Source of the DNA: Mesobacillus jeotgali
GTDB taxonomy: Bacteria; Bacillota; Bacilli; Bacillales; Cytobacillaceae
NCBI RefSeq assembly: GCF_900166585.1
Contig: NZ_FVZC01000008.1
Span: 1-64,000, forward strand
Reading direction: 5' to 3'
DNA length: 64,000 nucleotides
This document shows, in pieces, positions 22,638-31,126 of the stretch. Both the position numbers and the translations under genes were made by a program. How positions within the stretch are numbered: position 1 is the stretch's first letter; each line of letters begins with the position of its first letter. Under the pieces are notes generated by a model that was given only the letters and a program-made list of their open reading frames with translations, made no database searches and had not been told where the DNA came from.

Positions 22638-22663
22638 AGCGCCGGAAGATAGTTTCCGGCGCT
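22638..22663. terminator. Bidirectional terminator between DUF554 gene and yyaC
   Basis: AGCGCCGGAA (22638-22647) pairs perfectly with TTCCGGCGCT (22654-22663), between two converging genes, with TTTA on the plus side and AATAATTTTG on the minus side. Confidence 0.75.
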
Positions 22664-22673
22664 TTACGTATGA

Positions 22674-23306
22674 TTACTCGGCAACTGTAGGCTGCTCGGT
22701 CTCGAGGTCCCAATTGAGTTTTGGCCACTCTTGTTTCCGTGATCGCTGCTGGCTGCTTTCATAAATGCCGTTGGCAATGGTTTTGGCCATTTTTAAAACG
22801 AGGTTCAATCTTGTGTTCTGTAAAACAAAAAACTCCATGAACCCGCTGACATTGACAATTCCGGTAATGTGCATTTCGCCAACTTCAGGCAATTCTTTGT
22901 TCACGCCGGCCCCTGGCTTGACGGGCCCATTCCCTACCTGGATGGATCCGACACTTTTTAAACGGCCGAGACAGGCGTCTATGCCAATAATATAGGGATT
23001 AAAATGTTTTTGCTTGATTTCCGCCAACTTTGCATCCATATTTACAGCATGAATGGGATCATCAAGCGTTCCATACACATGATACGGTGCTATTTCTTTT
23101 TCCTCCAGCAGCGTTCCAATCAGCGGACCCAATGAATCACCGGTAGAGCGGTCAGTTCCAATGCAGACAAAAACAATTGGGCGAGCGCTGAAACTTGGCA
23201 GAAGGTCCAGGATTTCAGCAGCCAGCTTTTCAGCAGCCAGTTCATCCTCATGGTTGATTTTCGCCACACTGTTTTTCCGCTCGAAAAAATGGTTTTTGAG
23301 ATTCAT
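22674..23306 (-). CDS. yyaC: Spore protease-like protein YyaC (DUF1256)
   Basis: The 210-residue protein matches YyaC: FVCIGTDRSTGDSLGPLIGTLL, then GIDACLGRLKSVGSIQVGNGPVKPGAGVNKELPEVG and a final ITGIVNVSGFMEFFVLQNTRL. The fold is related to GPR and hydrogenase-maturation proteases. YyaC is sporulation-associated in Bacillus and lies beside spo0J there; here it is divergent from the MscS gene. The C-terminal extension after residue 185 (RSRKQEWPKLNWDLETEQPT) is longer than I expect. The upstream region is AT-rich without a confident promoter. Confidence 0.88.
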   Translation of the reverse strand: MNLKNHFFERKNSVAKINHEDELAAEKLAAEILDLLPSFSARPIVFVCIGTDRSTGDSLGPLIGTLLEEKEIAPYHVYGTLDDPIHAVNMDAKLAEIKQKHFNPYIIGIDACLGRLKSVGSIQVGNGPVKPGAGVNKELPEVGEMHITGIVNVSGFMEFFVLQNTRLNLVLKMAKTIANGIYESSQQRSRKQEWPKLNWDLETEQPTVAE

Positions 23307-23522
23307 TGGATCAACTCCTTAAAATTCGTACTATCAGTATACGGACTTTTTTTGTAATCTATACATACCTGTAAACAGAAAGATTTAAACAGGGTCTTTT
23401 GGAGTACGGAATCTTCTATTGAGGAATAAGGTCTCATATTTATTAATCTGGATTTTTAAGGTCATTGACCCTTTTTAAAAATATCAATAGTATATTAATA
23501 TAATGAAAAAGGTGGCTGGATT

Positions 23523-23642
23523 ATGCGGACAGTCTTCTTTAACTACATTATAAAACTTGTTAGAATGAAGATGATTGTATTAAACCTTCTACTTTGTTAC
23601 ATAACGTATGATAATATTAGCTTGAGATTTGCAGGCGGGTGA
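23523..23642 (+). CDS. Possible 39-residue leader ORF coupled to the MscS gene
   Basis: An ORF runs from ATG 23523, behind AAAAAGGTGG at good spacing, to TGA 23640-23642, which overlaps the ATG of the mechanosensitive channel gene (TGATG). The product begins MRTVFFNYIIKLVRMKMIVL and has a hydrophobic middle (MIVLNLLLCYITYD). The ribosome binding site and stop-start overlap are what make it plausible; the sequence resembles no protein I know, and it could be chance. The rest of 23307-23522 is AT-rich with no other feature. Confidence 0.4.
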   Translation: MRTVFFNYIIKLVRMKMIVLNLLLCYITYDNISLRFAGG

Positions 23643-24556
23643 TGAAAATGACGAAAACAGAAGAAAGTATTACTAAAACACAGGCATTTTTAAATAAAAT
23701 CAGTCAAAAGCTGATGGATGAAGAACTCTGGTTTGCCATCGGGGAAAGTGCCCTGAAAATCATTGCTATCCTGATCATTTCTGGATTGCTGATCCGAATT
23801 GGCAAGCTTGCGATCCATAATTTTTTCAGGATTAGAACGAAAGGGCCGATAAGAGTTTCGGAGCGGCGGGAAACTACGCTGCAAAAGCTGCTTGAAAATA
23901 TTCTAACGTATGTGGTCTACTTTATTTCCATTATGACAATCCTGTCTGCTTTGACGATTGATGTCAAGGCAATGCTCGCTGGTGCGGGGATTGTCGGATT
24001 GGCGGTCGGTTTCGGGGCTCAAAGTCTCGTGAAAGATATCATTACAGGTTTCTTCATTATATTCGAGGACCAATTCTCGGTAGGCGATTATGTAAGAATC
24101 AGCCAATTTGAAGGAACTGTGGAGGAAATTGGACTGCGGACGACGAAGATTAAAAGCTTTACAGGGGAAATTAATATTTTGCCTAATGGAAGTATCGTAG
24201 AGGTCACCAACTTTTCACTTTACAACAGTGTTGCTGTCCTCGATATTGGCATTGCTTATGAAGGGGATATTGAATACGCGGAAAAGGTCATTCAGGAATA
24301 TCTCGAGACAACAACTGACAAATACCCCGAGCTTGTCAAGACACCGGAGCTTTTAGGCGTTCAGCAATTCGCAGCGTCTGAAGTCATCCTGCGGATTGTT
24401 GCAGAAACACTTCCAATGAAGCACTGGTATATGGGAAGAAAGCTGCGCAAGGACATCAAACTAGTCCTTGATGAAAATGGAATTGAAATTCCATTCCCTC
24501 GAATGGTGATGTACTCACGTCAGGAAGGCGGAGAGCAGAAGGAATTCGGTAAATAA
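23642..24556 (+). CDS. Small-conductance mechanosensitive channel (MscS family)
   Basis: MscS channels open under membrane tension to release solutes during hypo-osmotic shock. The protein of about 304 residues has an N-terminal soluble helix, three hydrophobic segments (about 35-55, 90-108, 112-135), and the pore-lining helix GAGIVGLAVGFGAQSLVKDIITGFFIIFED split here in description only; the beta domain follows (DQFSVGDYVRI, LPNGSIVEVTN). It resembles B. subtilis YkuT. Candidate starts are GTG 23639, ATG 23642 and ATG 23648; 23642 overlaps the stop of the small upstream ORF. DUF951 follows 18 bp later, so the two are probably one operon. Confidence 0.9.
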   Translation: MKMTKTEESITKTQAFLNKISQKLMDEELWFAIGESALKIIAILIISGLLIRIGKLAIHNFFRIRTKGPIRVSERRETTLQKLLENILTYVVYFISIMTILSALTIDVKAMLAGAGIVGLAVGFGAQSLVKDIITGFFIIFEDQFSVGDYVRISQFEGTVEEIGLRTTKIKSFTGEINILPNGSIVEVTNFSLYNSVAVLDIGIAYEGDIEYAEKVIQEYLETTTDKYPELVKTPELLGVQQFAASEVILRIVAETLPMKHWYMGRKLRKDIKLVLDENGIEIPFPRMVMYSRQEGGEQKEFGK

Positions 24557-24574
24557 ACAAGGAGGTTTTGTAAA

Positions 24575-24769
24575 TTGGAACACGAATTTCAACTTAATGA
24601 TGTTGTTGAAATGAAAAAACCACATCCTTGCGGCACCAACAAGTGGAAAATCATCCGTCTTGGCATGGATATCCGAATCAAATGTGAAGGCTGCGAGCAC
24701 AGTGTCTTGATTCCCAGAAAAGAGTTCACTCGAAAAGTAAAGAAGGTTTTATCGAAGCAGGGGGAATAA
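24575..24769 (+). CDS. DUF951 family protein (YyzM-like)
   Basis: A 64-residue protein starting TTG 24575 behind AAGGAGG. It contains NDVVEMKKPHPCGTNKWKI, then RLGMDIRIKCEGCEHSVLIPR, the hallmark of DUF951 with a C-x(n)-CxxC pattern that suggests metal binding. Function is unknown. In Bacillus it usually lies between an MscS gene and ychF, as here. Confidence 0.9.
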   Translation: MEHEFQLNDVVEMKKPHPCGTNKWKIIRLGMDIRIKCEGCEHSVLIPRKEFTRKVKKVLSKQGE

Positions 24770-24785
24770 TCCTGCTTCTTTTTTT
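24754..24785 (+). terminator. Terminator after the DUF951 gene
   Basis: GAAGCAGG (24754-24761) pairs with CCTGCTTC (24771-24778), followed by TTTTTTT. The 5' arm is inside the last codons of the gene. Confidence 0.85.
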
Positions 24786-24854
24786 ATCATTATTGTATTA
24801 TCCTTATTAGTAAAATAATGAACGATATAGAGATATTAGTAGGGAGATGAGGAA

Positions 24855-26852
24855 TTGGCAACAGTACATCATTCAGCATGTCCATTGAATTGCTGGGACA
24901 GCTGCGGGTTCCTTGTTACAGTCGAGGATGGAAAGGTAACCAAGGTTGAAGGCAATCCCGAGCACCCTATTACCCAGGGCAAAATTTGCGGCCGAGGCAG
25001 GATGCTTGAGAACAAAGCAAACTCAGAAGATCGATTGTTATATCCACTTAAAAAAGTCGATGGCAGATTTCAGCAGATTTCCTGGGAGCAGGCACTAGAT
25101 GAAATTGCTGAAAAGCTCGCTTACTATAAAGAAAGCTTTGGTACCACTTCCGTTTTACACAGTCATGATTACGCGAACAGTGGCTTGCTTTCCAATCTCG
25201 ACAGCCGTTTCTTCAATCTTTTTGGCGGAGTGACTGAATTGACAGGTTCCATCTGCTGGGGATCAGGGATTGAAGCGCAAAACTGGGATTTTGGGGATGC
25301 TTACAGTCATGCACCTGAGGACTTGAAGAATAGCAGGCATGTCGTCATCTGGGGCAGGAATGTTGCCCGGACGAATATGCATCTTTTTCAAAATCTGCAA
25401 TCTGTAAAAAAGAATGGAACAAAAGTATATGTGATTGACCCAATTTATAACGCAACTGCCAAGCTTGCGAATGAATATATTTCAATCAAGCCAGGGTTCG
25501 ACGGACTTTTAGCAGCGGGCATCATGAAGGAAATGCTCCGGATGGATTTGCAGGATGAACAGTTTCTGGCAAACCATACCGTTGGGTTCGAAGACTTGAA
25601 GACCTTGCTGGACAGTGTTTCGTTAGACTATATCAGTCAAGTGACAGAAGTGCCGGCCGAAACCATTACCCATCTAGCCGAGATTTATGCCGAACGGCCT
25701 GTTTCCACAATCATGGGGCTTGGAATGCAGCGCTATGAAAATGGCGGGAATACCATCCGGCTGCTAGATGCATTGGTCGCTGTCAGCGGAAATATCGGGA
25801 TTTCGGGCGGCGGAGCCAATTATGCGAACAAGCAGGTGGGGCAGAGCTTTGACTATCAGAACATTACATTGCCTGAACGGAAAAAATCGTCACGTACATT
25901 CACGATGATGAGGCAGGCTGAGGAAATCCTTTCCGCAGTGGATCCTGAAATCAAAATGGGAATTGTCACATGCGGAAATCCTCTGACTCAAGTTCCGGAT
26001 ACGAACAGGGTGCGAGAGGCTTTTGAATCGTTCGAAACTCTTGTAGTGATTGACCATATCATGACGGATACAGCAGAGCTTGCTGATTATGTATTGCCAG
26101 CTGCAACTGCTTTTGAAGTGGAAGATATGTATTATTCGTCAATGTACCATCATTATGTAAACCATGGGCCGAAGCTCGTTGAACCGCCGGGCGAAGCGAA
26201 ACCAGACTCATGGATCTGGGCAGAGCTGGCATCAAGATTAGGATTTGGAGATGATTTTAATTTTGCCAGAGAGGATTTCATCGAAATGGGGCTGGCATCC
26301 CTGACGGAAAAGGGAATCAGTCTGGACAAAATCCGGGTCGAAAAGTTTGCTGAACTCCCAGTGGATAAAATTCCATGGGCAGACAGGAGATTCAAGACAC
26401 CAAGCGGCAAGTATGAATTCACTGCTTCTGCGGTCCCGGACGGTAAAATTAAATTGTCGCTTCCAACGGAAACGAAATGGTCCAATCCTGAATTGGCTGA
26501 AAAATATCCTTATTCCTTACTGACGATCCATCCGCTGCGTTCAAACCATTCGCAGCATTTCCATCTGTTTCAGCCAGAGCCGTACGTAAAAGTAGAGATT
26601 GCCGAAAATGTCGCTGCTGAAAAAGGCTTAAAAGATCAGGACTCTGTCAGGGTATGGAATGACAGGGGAGAACTCAAAGGGACAGTCTCAATTTTAAAAA
26701 TGGCCCACCCGGGAACGGTCAATATTGATGAAGGGTTGAGCGCCCGATTTGGAGGTTCAGCCAACCAGCTCACATCAAGCAGGGAGTCAGATAACGGACT
26801 TGGCAGCACCCTGTATGATTGTCTTGTCAATCTTGAAAAAGTTGAAAAATAA
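24855..26852 (+). CDS. yyaE: Molybdopterin oxidoreductase (YyaE-like)
   Basis: A 665-residue molybdopterin-dependent oxidoreductase of the DMSO-reductase superfamily. The N-terminal Fe4S4 domain has the spaced cysteines in CPLNCWDSCGFLV and GKICGRG. The catalytic domain contains GSICWGSGIEAQNWDFG, VIWGRNVARTNMH, GMQRYENGGNTIRLLDALVAVSGNIG and a Cys-containing SICW segment; the C-terminal dinucleotide-binding domain has LTIHPLRSNHSQ. The physiological substrate is not known. Start TTG 24855 with GGGAGATGAGG upstream. B. subtilis yyaE is at the equivalent place just before yyaF/ychF. Confidence 0.88.
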   Translation: MATVHHSACPLNCWDSCGFLVTVEDGKVTKVEGNPEHPITQGKICGRGRMLENKANSEDRLLYPLKKVDGRFQQISWEQALDEIAEKLAYYKESFGTTSVLHSHDYANSGLLSNLDSRFFNLFGGVTELTGSICWGSGIEAQNWDFGDAYSHAPEDLKNSRHVVIWGRNVARTNMHLFQNLQSVKKNGTKVYVIDPIYNATAKLANEYISIKPGFDGLLAAGIMKEMLRMDLQDEQFLANHTVGFEDLKTLLDSVSLDYISQVTEVPAETITHLAEIYAERPVSTIMGLGMQRYENGGNTIRLLDALVAVSGNIGISGGGANYANKQVGQSFDYQNITLPERKKSSRTFTMMRQAEEILSAVDPEIKMGIVTCGNPLTQVPDTNRVREAFESFETLVVIDHIMTDTAELADYVLPAATAFEVEDMYYSSMYHHYVNHGPKLVEPPGEAKPDSWIWAELASRLGFGDDFNFAREDFIEMGLASLTEKGISLDKIRVEKFAELPVDKIPWADRRFKTPSGKYEFTASAVPDGKIKLSLPTETKWSNPELAEKYPYSLLTIHPLRSNHSQHFHLFQPEPYVKVEIAENVAAEKGLKDQDSVRVWNDRGELKGTVSILKMAHPGTVNIDEGLSARFGGSANQLTSSRESDNGLGSTLYDCLVNLEKVEK

Positions 26853-26869
26853 ATGATGATTAATTTGGG

Positions 26870-26899
26870 GCCGCACTTTTTGGAGTGCGGCTTTTCTTT
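26870..26899 (+). terminator. Terminator after yyaE
   Basis: GCCGCACT (26870-26877) pairs with AGTGCGGC (26884-26891) with a T-rich loop, followed by TTTTCTTTT. Confidence 0.9.
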
Positions 26900-27201
26900 T
26901 GAGGACAGGGGTGATCGAAAATCCCTAAAAACTTCATCAAGAGAAGGATTTGCGCGCAACGATTCAGAAACCTGTAAAGGAGGTCACCACCAGGGCTGAT
27001 TGGCGCTCGAAAATTCAGGAAAACCAAAAAAAGGTCACCAAAAGTGGGAAAAAGCTTCGATGCCTCTCGCCAGTGTCTATTATTGCCCCCTTTTACAAGC
27101 TTGTCTTTTCCCCTTGTAATCACTATAATTGTGAGAGGAAAAAATCGTTTAGGTGTTTCTTGCTTGAATAGATACATTTTTAAAATAGAGGAGTGACATG
27201 G
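26900..27201. other. Gene-free yyaE-ychF interval
   Basis: About 300 bp. Two GGTCACC motifs occur (about 26980 and 27033) around the segment GGCTGATTGGCGCTCGAAA, which looks like a remnant of a dispersed intergenic repeat. A short ORF can be read here but has no ribosome binding site. The ychF promoter should lie in the last 100 bp; TATAAT-like TATAATTG is at about 27123. Confidence 0.35.
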
Positions 27202-28302
27202 ATGGCTTTAACAGCAGGTATTGTTGGACTTCCTAACGTAGGGAAGTCAACTTTGTTTAATGCGATCACACAGGCTGGTGCTGAATCAGCCAACTATCCG
27301 TTCTGTACAATCGACCCGAATGTAGGAATCGTTGAGGTTCCAGACCATCGTTTAACTAAATTGACTGAGCTTGTCCAGCCTAAGAAGACGGTGCCGACTG
27401 CTTTTGAATTCACGGACATCGCCGGTATCGTTAAAGGTGCCAGTAAAGGTGAAGGACTGGGAAACAAATTCCTTTCCCATATTCGCCAGGTGGACGCTAT
27501 CTGCCAGGTTGTCCGCTGCTTCGCGGATGACAATATTACACACGTTGCGGGTAAAGTGGACCCGATTTCAGATATTGAAGTCATCAATCTGGAATTGATT
27601 TTAGCTGACCTGGAATCCGTTGAAAAAAGAATCACCCGTGTCGAAAAATTGGCTAAGCAAAAGGATAAGGAAGCATCAATCGAGTTTCCTATCCTGACTC
27701 GTCTTCGTGATGCATTTGAAGCTGAACAGCCAGCACGCGCGGTTGAATTCACTGAAGAAGAAATGAAAATCGTCAAGCACCTTCATTTATTGACAATTAA
27801 GCCGATGCTTTATGTTGCAAACGTCGGTGAAGAAGATGTCGCAGATCCAAGCGGCAACGAATACGTCCAGAAAGTCCGTGAATTTGCACAAAAGGATAAC
27901 GCTGAAGTCATCGTCATCAGTGCGAAAATCGAAGAAGAAATCGCCGAGCTTGAAGGAGAAGAAAAACAAATGTTCCTTGAGGAGCTGGGCATAGAAGAGT
28001 CTGGTCTTGACCAGCTGATCCGTGCTGCCTACAGCCTGCTTGGACTGGCTACCTACTTCACAGCTGGTGTCCAGGAAGTGCGCGCATGGACATTCCGCCA
28101 CGGCATGAAAGCTCCTCAGTGTGCTGGAGTCATCCACTCTGACTTCGAACGCGGATTCATCCGTGCAGAAACAGTCCACTATGACGATCTTCTTGCAGCA
28201 GGATCTATGACAGCGGCAAAGGAAGCTGGAAAAGTCCGCCTGGAAGGTAAAGAATACGAAGTAAAAGACGGAGATATCATTCACTTCCGCTTCAATGTAT
28301 AA
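27202..28302 (+). CDS. ychF: Ribosome-binding ATPase/GTPase YchF
   Basis: YchF is an Obg-family P-loop NTPase that prefers ATP and binds ribosomes. MALTAGIVGLPNVGKSTLFNA gives the P loop (split across the motif), DIAGIVKGASKGEGLGNKFL the switch region, and the C terminus is a TGS domain ending KDGDIIHFRFNV. ATG 27202, behind GAGGAGTG, gives 366 residues as in B. subtilis YyaF; an ATG three codons earlier is in frame but overlaps the ribosome binding site. Confidence 0.97.
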   Translation: MALTAGIVGLPNVGKSTLFNAITQAGAESANYPFCTIDPNVGIVEVPDHRLTKLTELVQPKKTVPTAFEFTDIAGIVKGASKGEGLGNKFLSHIRQVDAICQVVRCFADDNITHVAGKVDPISDIEVINLELILADLESVEKRITRVEKLAKQKDKEASIEFPILTRLRDAFEAEQPARAVEFTEEEMKIVKHLHLLTIKPMLYVANVGEEDVADPSGNEYVQKVREFAQKDNAEVIVISAKIEEEIAELEGEEKQMFLEELGIEESGLDQLIRAAYSLLGLATYFTAGVQEVRAWTFRHGMKAPQCAGVIHSDFERGFIRAETVHYDDLLAAGSMTAAKEAGKVRLEGKEYEVKDGDIIHFRFNV

Positions 28303-28310
28303 TCTGTTTT

Positions 28311-28341
28311 CGTCCTGCTTTTTAGCAGGGCGTTATTTTTT
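28311..28341 (+). terminator. Terminator after ychF
   Basis: CGTCCTGC (28311-28318) pairs with GCAGGGCG (28325-28332) with one wobble pair, followed by TTATTTTTT. Confidence 0.85.
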
Positions 28342-28344
28342 ATA

Positions 28345-28490
28345 TTAAGCTCTTTCCTCAAACTTTGTTGCTATTGGCTACAAAATAGGATGGAATTACC
28401 TAAGTTTCTTTGCCAACTTAGTAACGACCTGCAATATAGCTGTTATCACGTTAAAATCGGCTTTAGGATTTTAACAAAAAAACAGCCTTA
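28345..28490. repeat. Dispersed intergenic repeat, copy 1
   Basis: Shares with 39478-39660 the blocks CTCAAACTTTGTTGCTAT/CTCATACTTTGTTGCTAT at one end and ACGTTAAAATCGGCTTTAGG plus ATTTTAAC near the other, then AACAGCCTT. GTTAAAATC (28450-28458) and GATTTTAAC (28467-28475) form a 9-bp hairpin. The middle sections of the two copies differ. It occupies most of the 400-bp ychF-rpsF gap and resembles a small non-coding mobile or decaying element. Confidence 0.7.
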
Positions 28491-28597
28491 TATTGAAATT
28501 AAAATAGCTTGGACAAATATACGAACATATGTTAGTATTTTATTATAGAATTATTTAATCGCAGAAATAGTAAAAAGCAGATTCGCTATACATAGCA

Positions 28598-28626
28598 TTG
28601 CTTTTGAATATGTTCTGTGATATAAT
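28598..28626 (+). promoter_or_regulatory. rpsF-ssbA-rpsR promoter
   Basis: -35 TTGCTT (28598-28603) and -10 TATAAT (28621-28626) with a 17-bp spacer, about 75 bp before rpsF. Confidence 0.75.
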
Positions 28627-28636
28627 TTCATCTTGT

Positions 28637-28695
28637 GAGTAATTAAACAATTACTCCTTGCCCTGTAATGGGGCCGCTTAGACCAAAAGGAGGTG
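28637..28695 (+). promoter_or_regulatory. Likely S6:S18-binding leader of rpsF
   Basis: The short 5' leader contains AATTACTCCTTGCCCTG, then TAATGGGGCCGCTTAGACC. It can fold into a hairpin with an unpaired CCG, the hallmark of the autoregulatory rpsF leader bound by the S6:S18 complex in many Firmicutes. The assignment is from the CCG element and position; a covariance search would settle it. Confidence 0.55.
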
Positions 28696-28701
28696 ACAGT
28701 G

Positions 28702-28989
28702 ATGAGAAAGTACGAAATTATGTACATCATCCGCCCAAATATTGAAGAGGAAGCTAAAAAAGCTCTTACCGAGCGTTTCAGCACAATCCTTACTGATAAT
28801 GGTGCGGAAGTATCAGAAGCTAAGGAATGGGGCAAACGCCGTCTTGCTTATGAAATCAATGATTTCCGTGATGGCTACTACCAGCTTGTTAAGGTAAATG
28901 CTACTCCGGCAGCAGTTGAGGAATTCTCTCGTCTTGCTAAAATCAACGAAGATATCATTCGCCACATCGTAATTAAAGAAGAAGAATAA
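28702..28989 (+). CDS. rpsF: 30S ribosomal protein S6
   Basis: A 95-residue protein starting [20 protein letters not shown] and containing [19 protein letters not shown], the S6 core that pairs with S18 on the ribosomal platform. ATG 28702 follows AAAAGGAGGTGA. First gene of rpsF-ssbA-rpsR, the invariant bacterial operon coupling a ribosomal pair with single-strand DNA-binding protein. Confidence 0.97.
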   Translation: MRKYEIMYIIRPNIEEEAKKALTERFSTILTDNGAEVSEAKEWGKRRLAYEINDFRDGYYQLVKVNATPAAVEEFSRLAKINEDIIRHIVIKEEE

Positions 28990-29022
28990 TAAATGATATA
29001 AATATAAACTTTCAGCCGGAGA

Positions 29023-29038
29023 TGTTTCACATGGAACA
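29023..29038. other. parS: parS-like site between rpsF and ssbA
   Basis: TGTTTCACATGGAACA differs from the parS palindrome TGTTTCACGTGGAACA by one central base. It lies in the 78-bp gap between rpsF and ssbA, about 18 kb from oriC, in the range where Bacillus parS sites cluster. Confidence 0.65.
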
Positions 29039-29067
29039 TCAATGCTGGGGGGAAGGAGTTGATTCTG

Positions 29068-29553
29068 ATGATGAATCGTGTCATTCTTGTCGGCCGTTTG
29101 ACCAAGGATCCTGAATTACGTTTCACACCGAATGGAGTTGCAGTTGCTACTTTCACGCTTGCGGTAAATCGTTCATTTACCAACCAGCAGGGGGAAAGAG
29201 AAGCGGACTTCATTAACTGTGTGGTATGGCGCCGTCCAGCGGAAAACGTTGCTAACTTCCTGAAGAAAGGCAGCCTTGCCGGTGTAGATGGACGAGTCCA
29301 GACTCGCAGCTACGAAGGACAAGATGGTAAGCGTGTATACGTTACAGAAGTTCTTGCTGAGAGTGTTCAGTTCCTTGAGCCAAAAGGACAGTCTTCAGAC
29401 AGAGGGGATAGCGGTTATTCCCGTCAAAATGATCAAGGTTCCCCATTCGGGAATCAGAATCAACGCCAAAACCAAGGTTATACAAAAGTAGATGAGGATC
29501 CATTTGCAGGTGGCGGCCAGATCGACATTTCAGATGATGATCTTCCATTCTAA
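29068..29553 (+). CDS. ssbA: Single-stranded DNA-binding protein SsbA
   Basis: An OB-fold protein that coats single-stranded DNA at forks. [20 protein letters not shown] starts the OB fold; [23 protein letters not shown] and [11 protein letters not shown] follow; a Gln/Gly/Asn-rich linker (residues about 110-150) leads to the acidic protein-interaction tip [12 protein letters not shown] 29068 or 29071 both fit; an in-frame TTG at 29059 is less likely. About 161 residues. Confidence 0.97.
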   Translation: MMNRVILVGRLTKDPELRFTPNGVAVATFTLAVNRSFTNQQGEREADFINCVVWRRPAENVANFLKKGSLAGVDGRVQTRSYEGQDGKRVYVTEVLAESVQFLEPKGQSSDRGDSGYSRQNDQGSPFGNQNQRQNQGYTKVDEDPFAGGGQIDISDDDLPF

Positions 29554-29576
29554 TATAACTCGGACATGAAATATAA

Positions 29577-29840
<264 letters not shown>

Positions 29841-29852
29841 GGTTCGGATATT

Positions 29853-29884
29853 AAAAGGCAGCGGGAAATCCCGCTGCCTTTTAT
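29853..29884 (+). terminator. Terminator after rpsR
   Basis: AAAAGGCAGCGGGA (29853-29866) and TCCCGCTGCCTTTT (29869-29882) form a perfect 14-bp stem with a 2-nt AA between the arms. Confidence 0.93.
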
Positions 29885-30016
29885 ATTAGCTTTATACCGC
29901 TTTGGTTGCTTGTACGTAACTTACAGGATAAAATAGTTCTTATCGGTTATTTTAGACCTGAAAATTCTTTTATCTCGGATAGTGACTGGATAATAAGAGT
30001 GCTTATGCTTTTTTCA

Positions 30017-30135
30017 GTGTCTAGCTTCAGCGCCTGGCCCTTTACATTTCGTTTTCGGTCCGACCAATGAAGTCAAAGAGCGACTTCATCGATTGGCCCT
30101 CCAGTGCTTGTCAGGGCTGACCCAGGCGCTTACGC
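30017..30135. repeat. Bacillus intergenic repeat of the GTGTCTAGCTTCAGCGCC type
   Basis: Starts GTGTCTAGCTTCAGCGCCTG and ends CAGGGCTGACCCAGGCGCTT; AGCGCCTGG (30029-30037) and CCAGGCGCT (30122-30130) form the terminal inverted repeat, and an inner hairpin ATGAAGTC/GACTTCAT lies at about 30067-30088. I know this block as a recurrent GC-rich intergenic element of Bacillus genomes; its function is unknown. It ends 20 bp before the yybS start and so sits in its promoter region. Confidence 0.7.
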
Positions 30136-30154
30136 ATTTCAGATGAGGTGGATT

Positions 30155-31096
30155 ATGAAAAATACATACAAGCTGACAGAAGGAGCAATTTTGTTGGCGA
30201 TTTTCGCCGTTTTGTTGCTGATTACATTGTATATTCCTGGCTTGGGGATGATTGTTAACTTATTTCTTGCTTTGCCATTCATGATGTTCGGCGCAAAGCA
30301 TGATTGGAAAAGCACTGCTGTCTTTACGGTGGCAGCCGTTCTGTTATCAATGATTCTTGGTACATTCCTGGCGATGCCTCTTGCTTTGGCTTATGGAACG
30401 ACAGGAGCAGTCATGGGATATATGATGAGAGAAGGGAAGACCAGGTTTGCTTCTTATATCGCTGGTTCCCTGGTGTTTCTTATAAATTTAGTGGCACAAT
30501 ATGCTTTATCGATCGTTTTATTTAAAATGAATTTTATTGAAGAAATGGTGGAAATATTCCGTGCCTCTGTTGACCAGGCAATCAACATGCTTGAACAAAT
30601 GGGACAGACACCTGATGAAAAGCTGATCAGCCAATTTGACGCAATGGTAGATATGATTGAAGTACTTGTGCCAAGCATGTTTGTCATGGCTTCCTTTTTT
30701 ATTGTATTTTTGCTTCAGCTTGTATCCTTCCCGTTTTTAAAACGATTCGGGGTAAAGGTTCCGCATTGGCAACCGTTCAGAGAATTAAATCTGCCGAAGA
30801 GCATCCTATGGTATTACCTGATCACAATGATTGCTGCACTGGCTTTACAGCCCGAAAAGGGAACGTATTGGTTCTGGGTAATTTCGAATCTTTCGTTCAT
30901 CCTGCAGATGCTTATGGTCCTCCAGGGTATTGCGTTTGTATTTTATTTAACATATGTGAAAGATTACCCGAAAGCTGTACCAATCATCGTGATAGTCCTA
31001 ATGTTCCTGCTTCCATTTGTTCTTTATATTGTGAGGATATTAGGTATAATTGATTTAGGGTTTGACTTAAGAAAACGTCTGGGAGAGAAGAAGTAA
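30155..31096 (+). CDS. yybS: DUF2232 membrane protein YybS
   Basis: A 313-residue polytopic membrane protein starting MKNTYKLTEGAILLAIFAVLL, with about eight hydrophobic segments and the central DUF2232 region (TAVFTVAAVLLSMILGTFLAM and FPFLKRFGVKVPHWQPFRELNLPKS). The family resembles S components of ECF transporters, but no substrate is known. ATG 30155 follows GATGAGGTGG; an upstream in-frame extension runs through the repeat element and is rejected. It is 30 bp upstream of gdpP, the conserved arrangement. Confidence 0.9.
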   Translation: MKNTYKLTEGAILLAIFAVLLLITLYIPGLGMIVNLFLALPFMMFGAKHDWKSTAVFTVAAVLLSMILGTFLAMPLALAYGTTGAVMGYMMREGKTRFASYIAGSLVFLINLVAQYALSIVLFKMNFIEEMVEIFRASVDQAINMLEQMGQTPDEKLISQFDAMVDMIEVLVPSMFVMASFFIVFLLQLVSFPFLKRFGVKVPHWQPFRELNLPKSILWYYLITMIAALALQPEKGTYWFWVISNLSFILQMLMVLQGIAFVFYLTYVKDYPKAVPIIVIVLMFLLPFVLYIVRILGIIDLGFDLRKRLGEKK

Positions 31097-31126
31097 TCAG
31101 AAACTAACGCTTTAGGAGCTGAGCAC

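Noticed and set aside
26950-27171. Plus-strand ORF between yyaE and ychF
   Set aside because: No ribosome binding site, repeat-like DNA and no protein resemblance.
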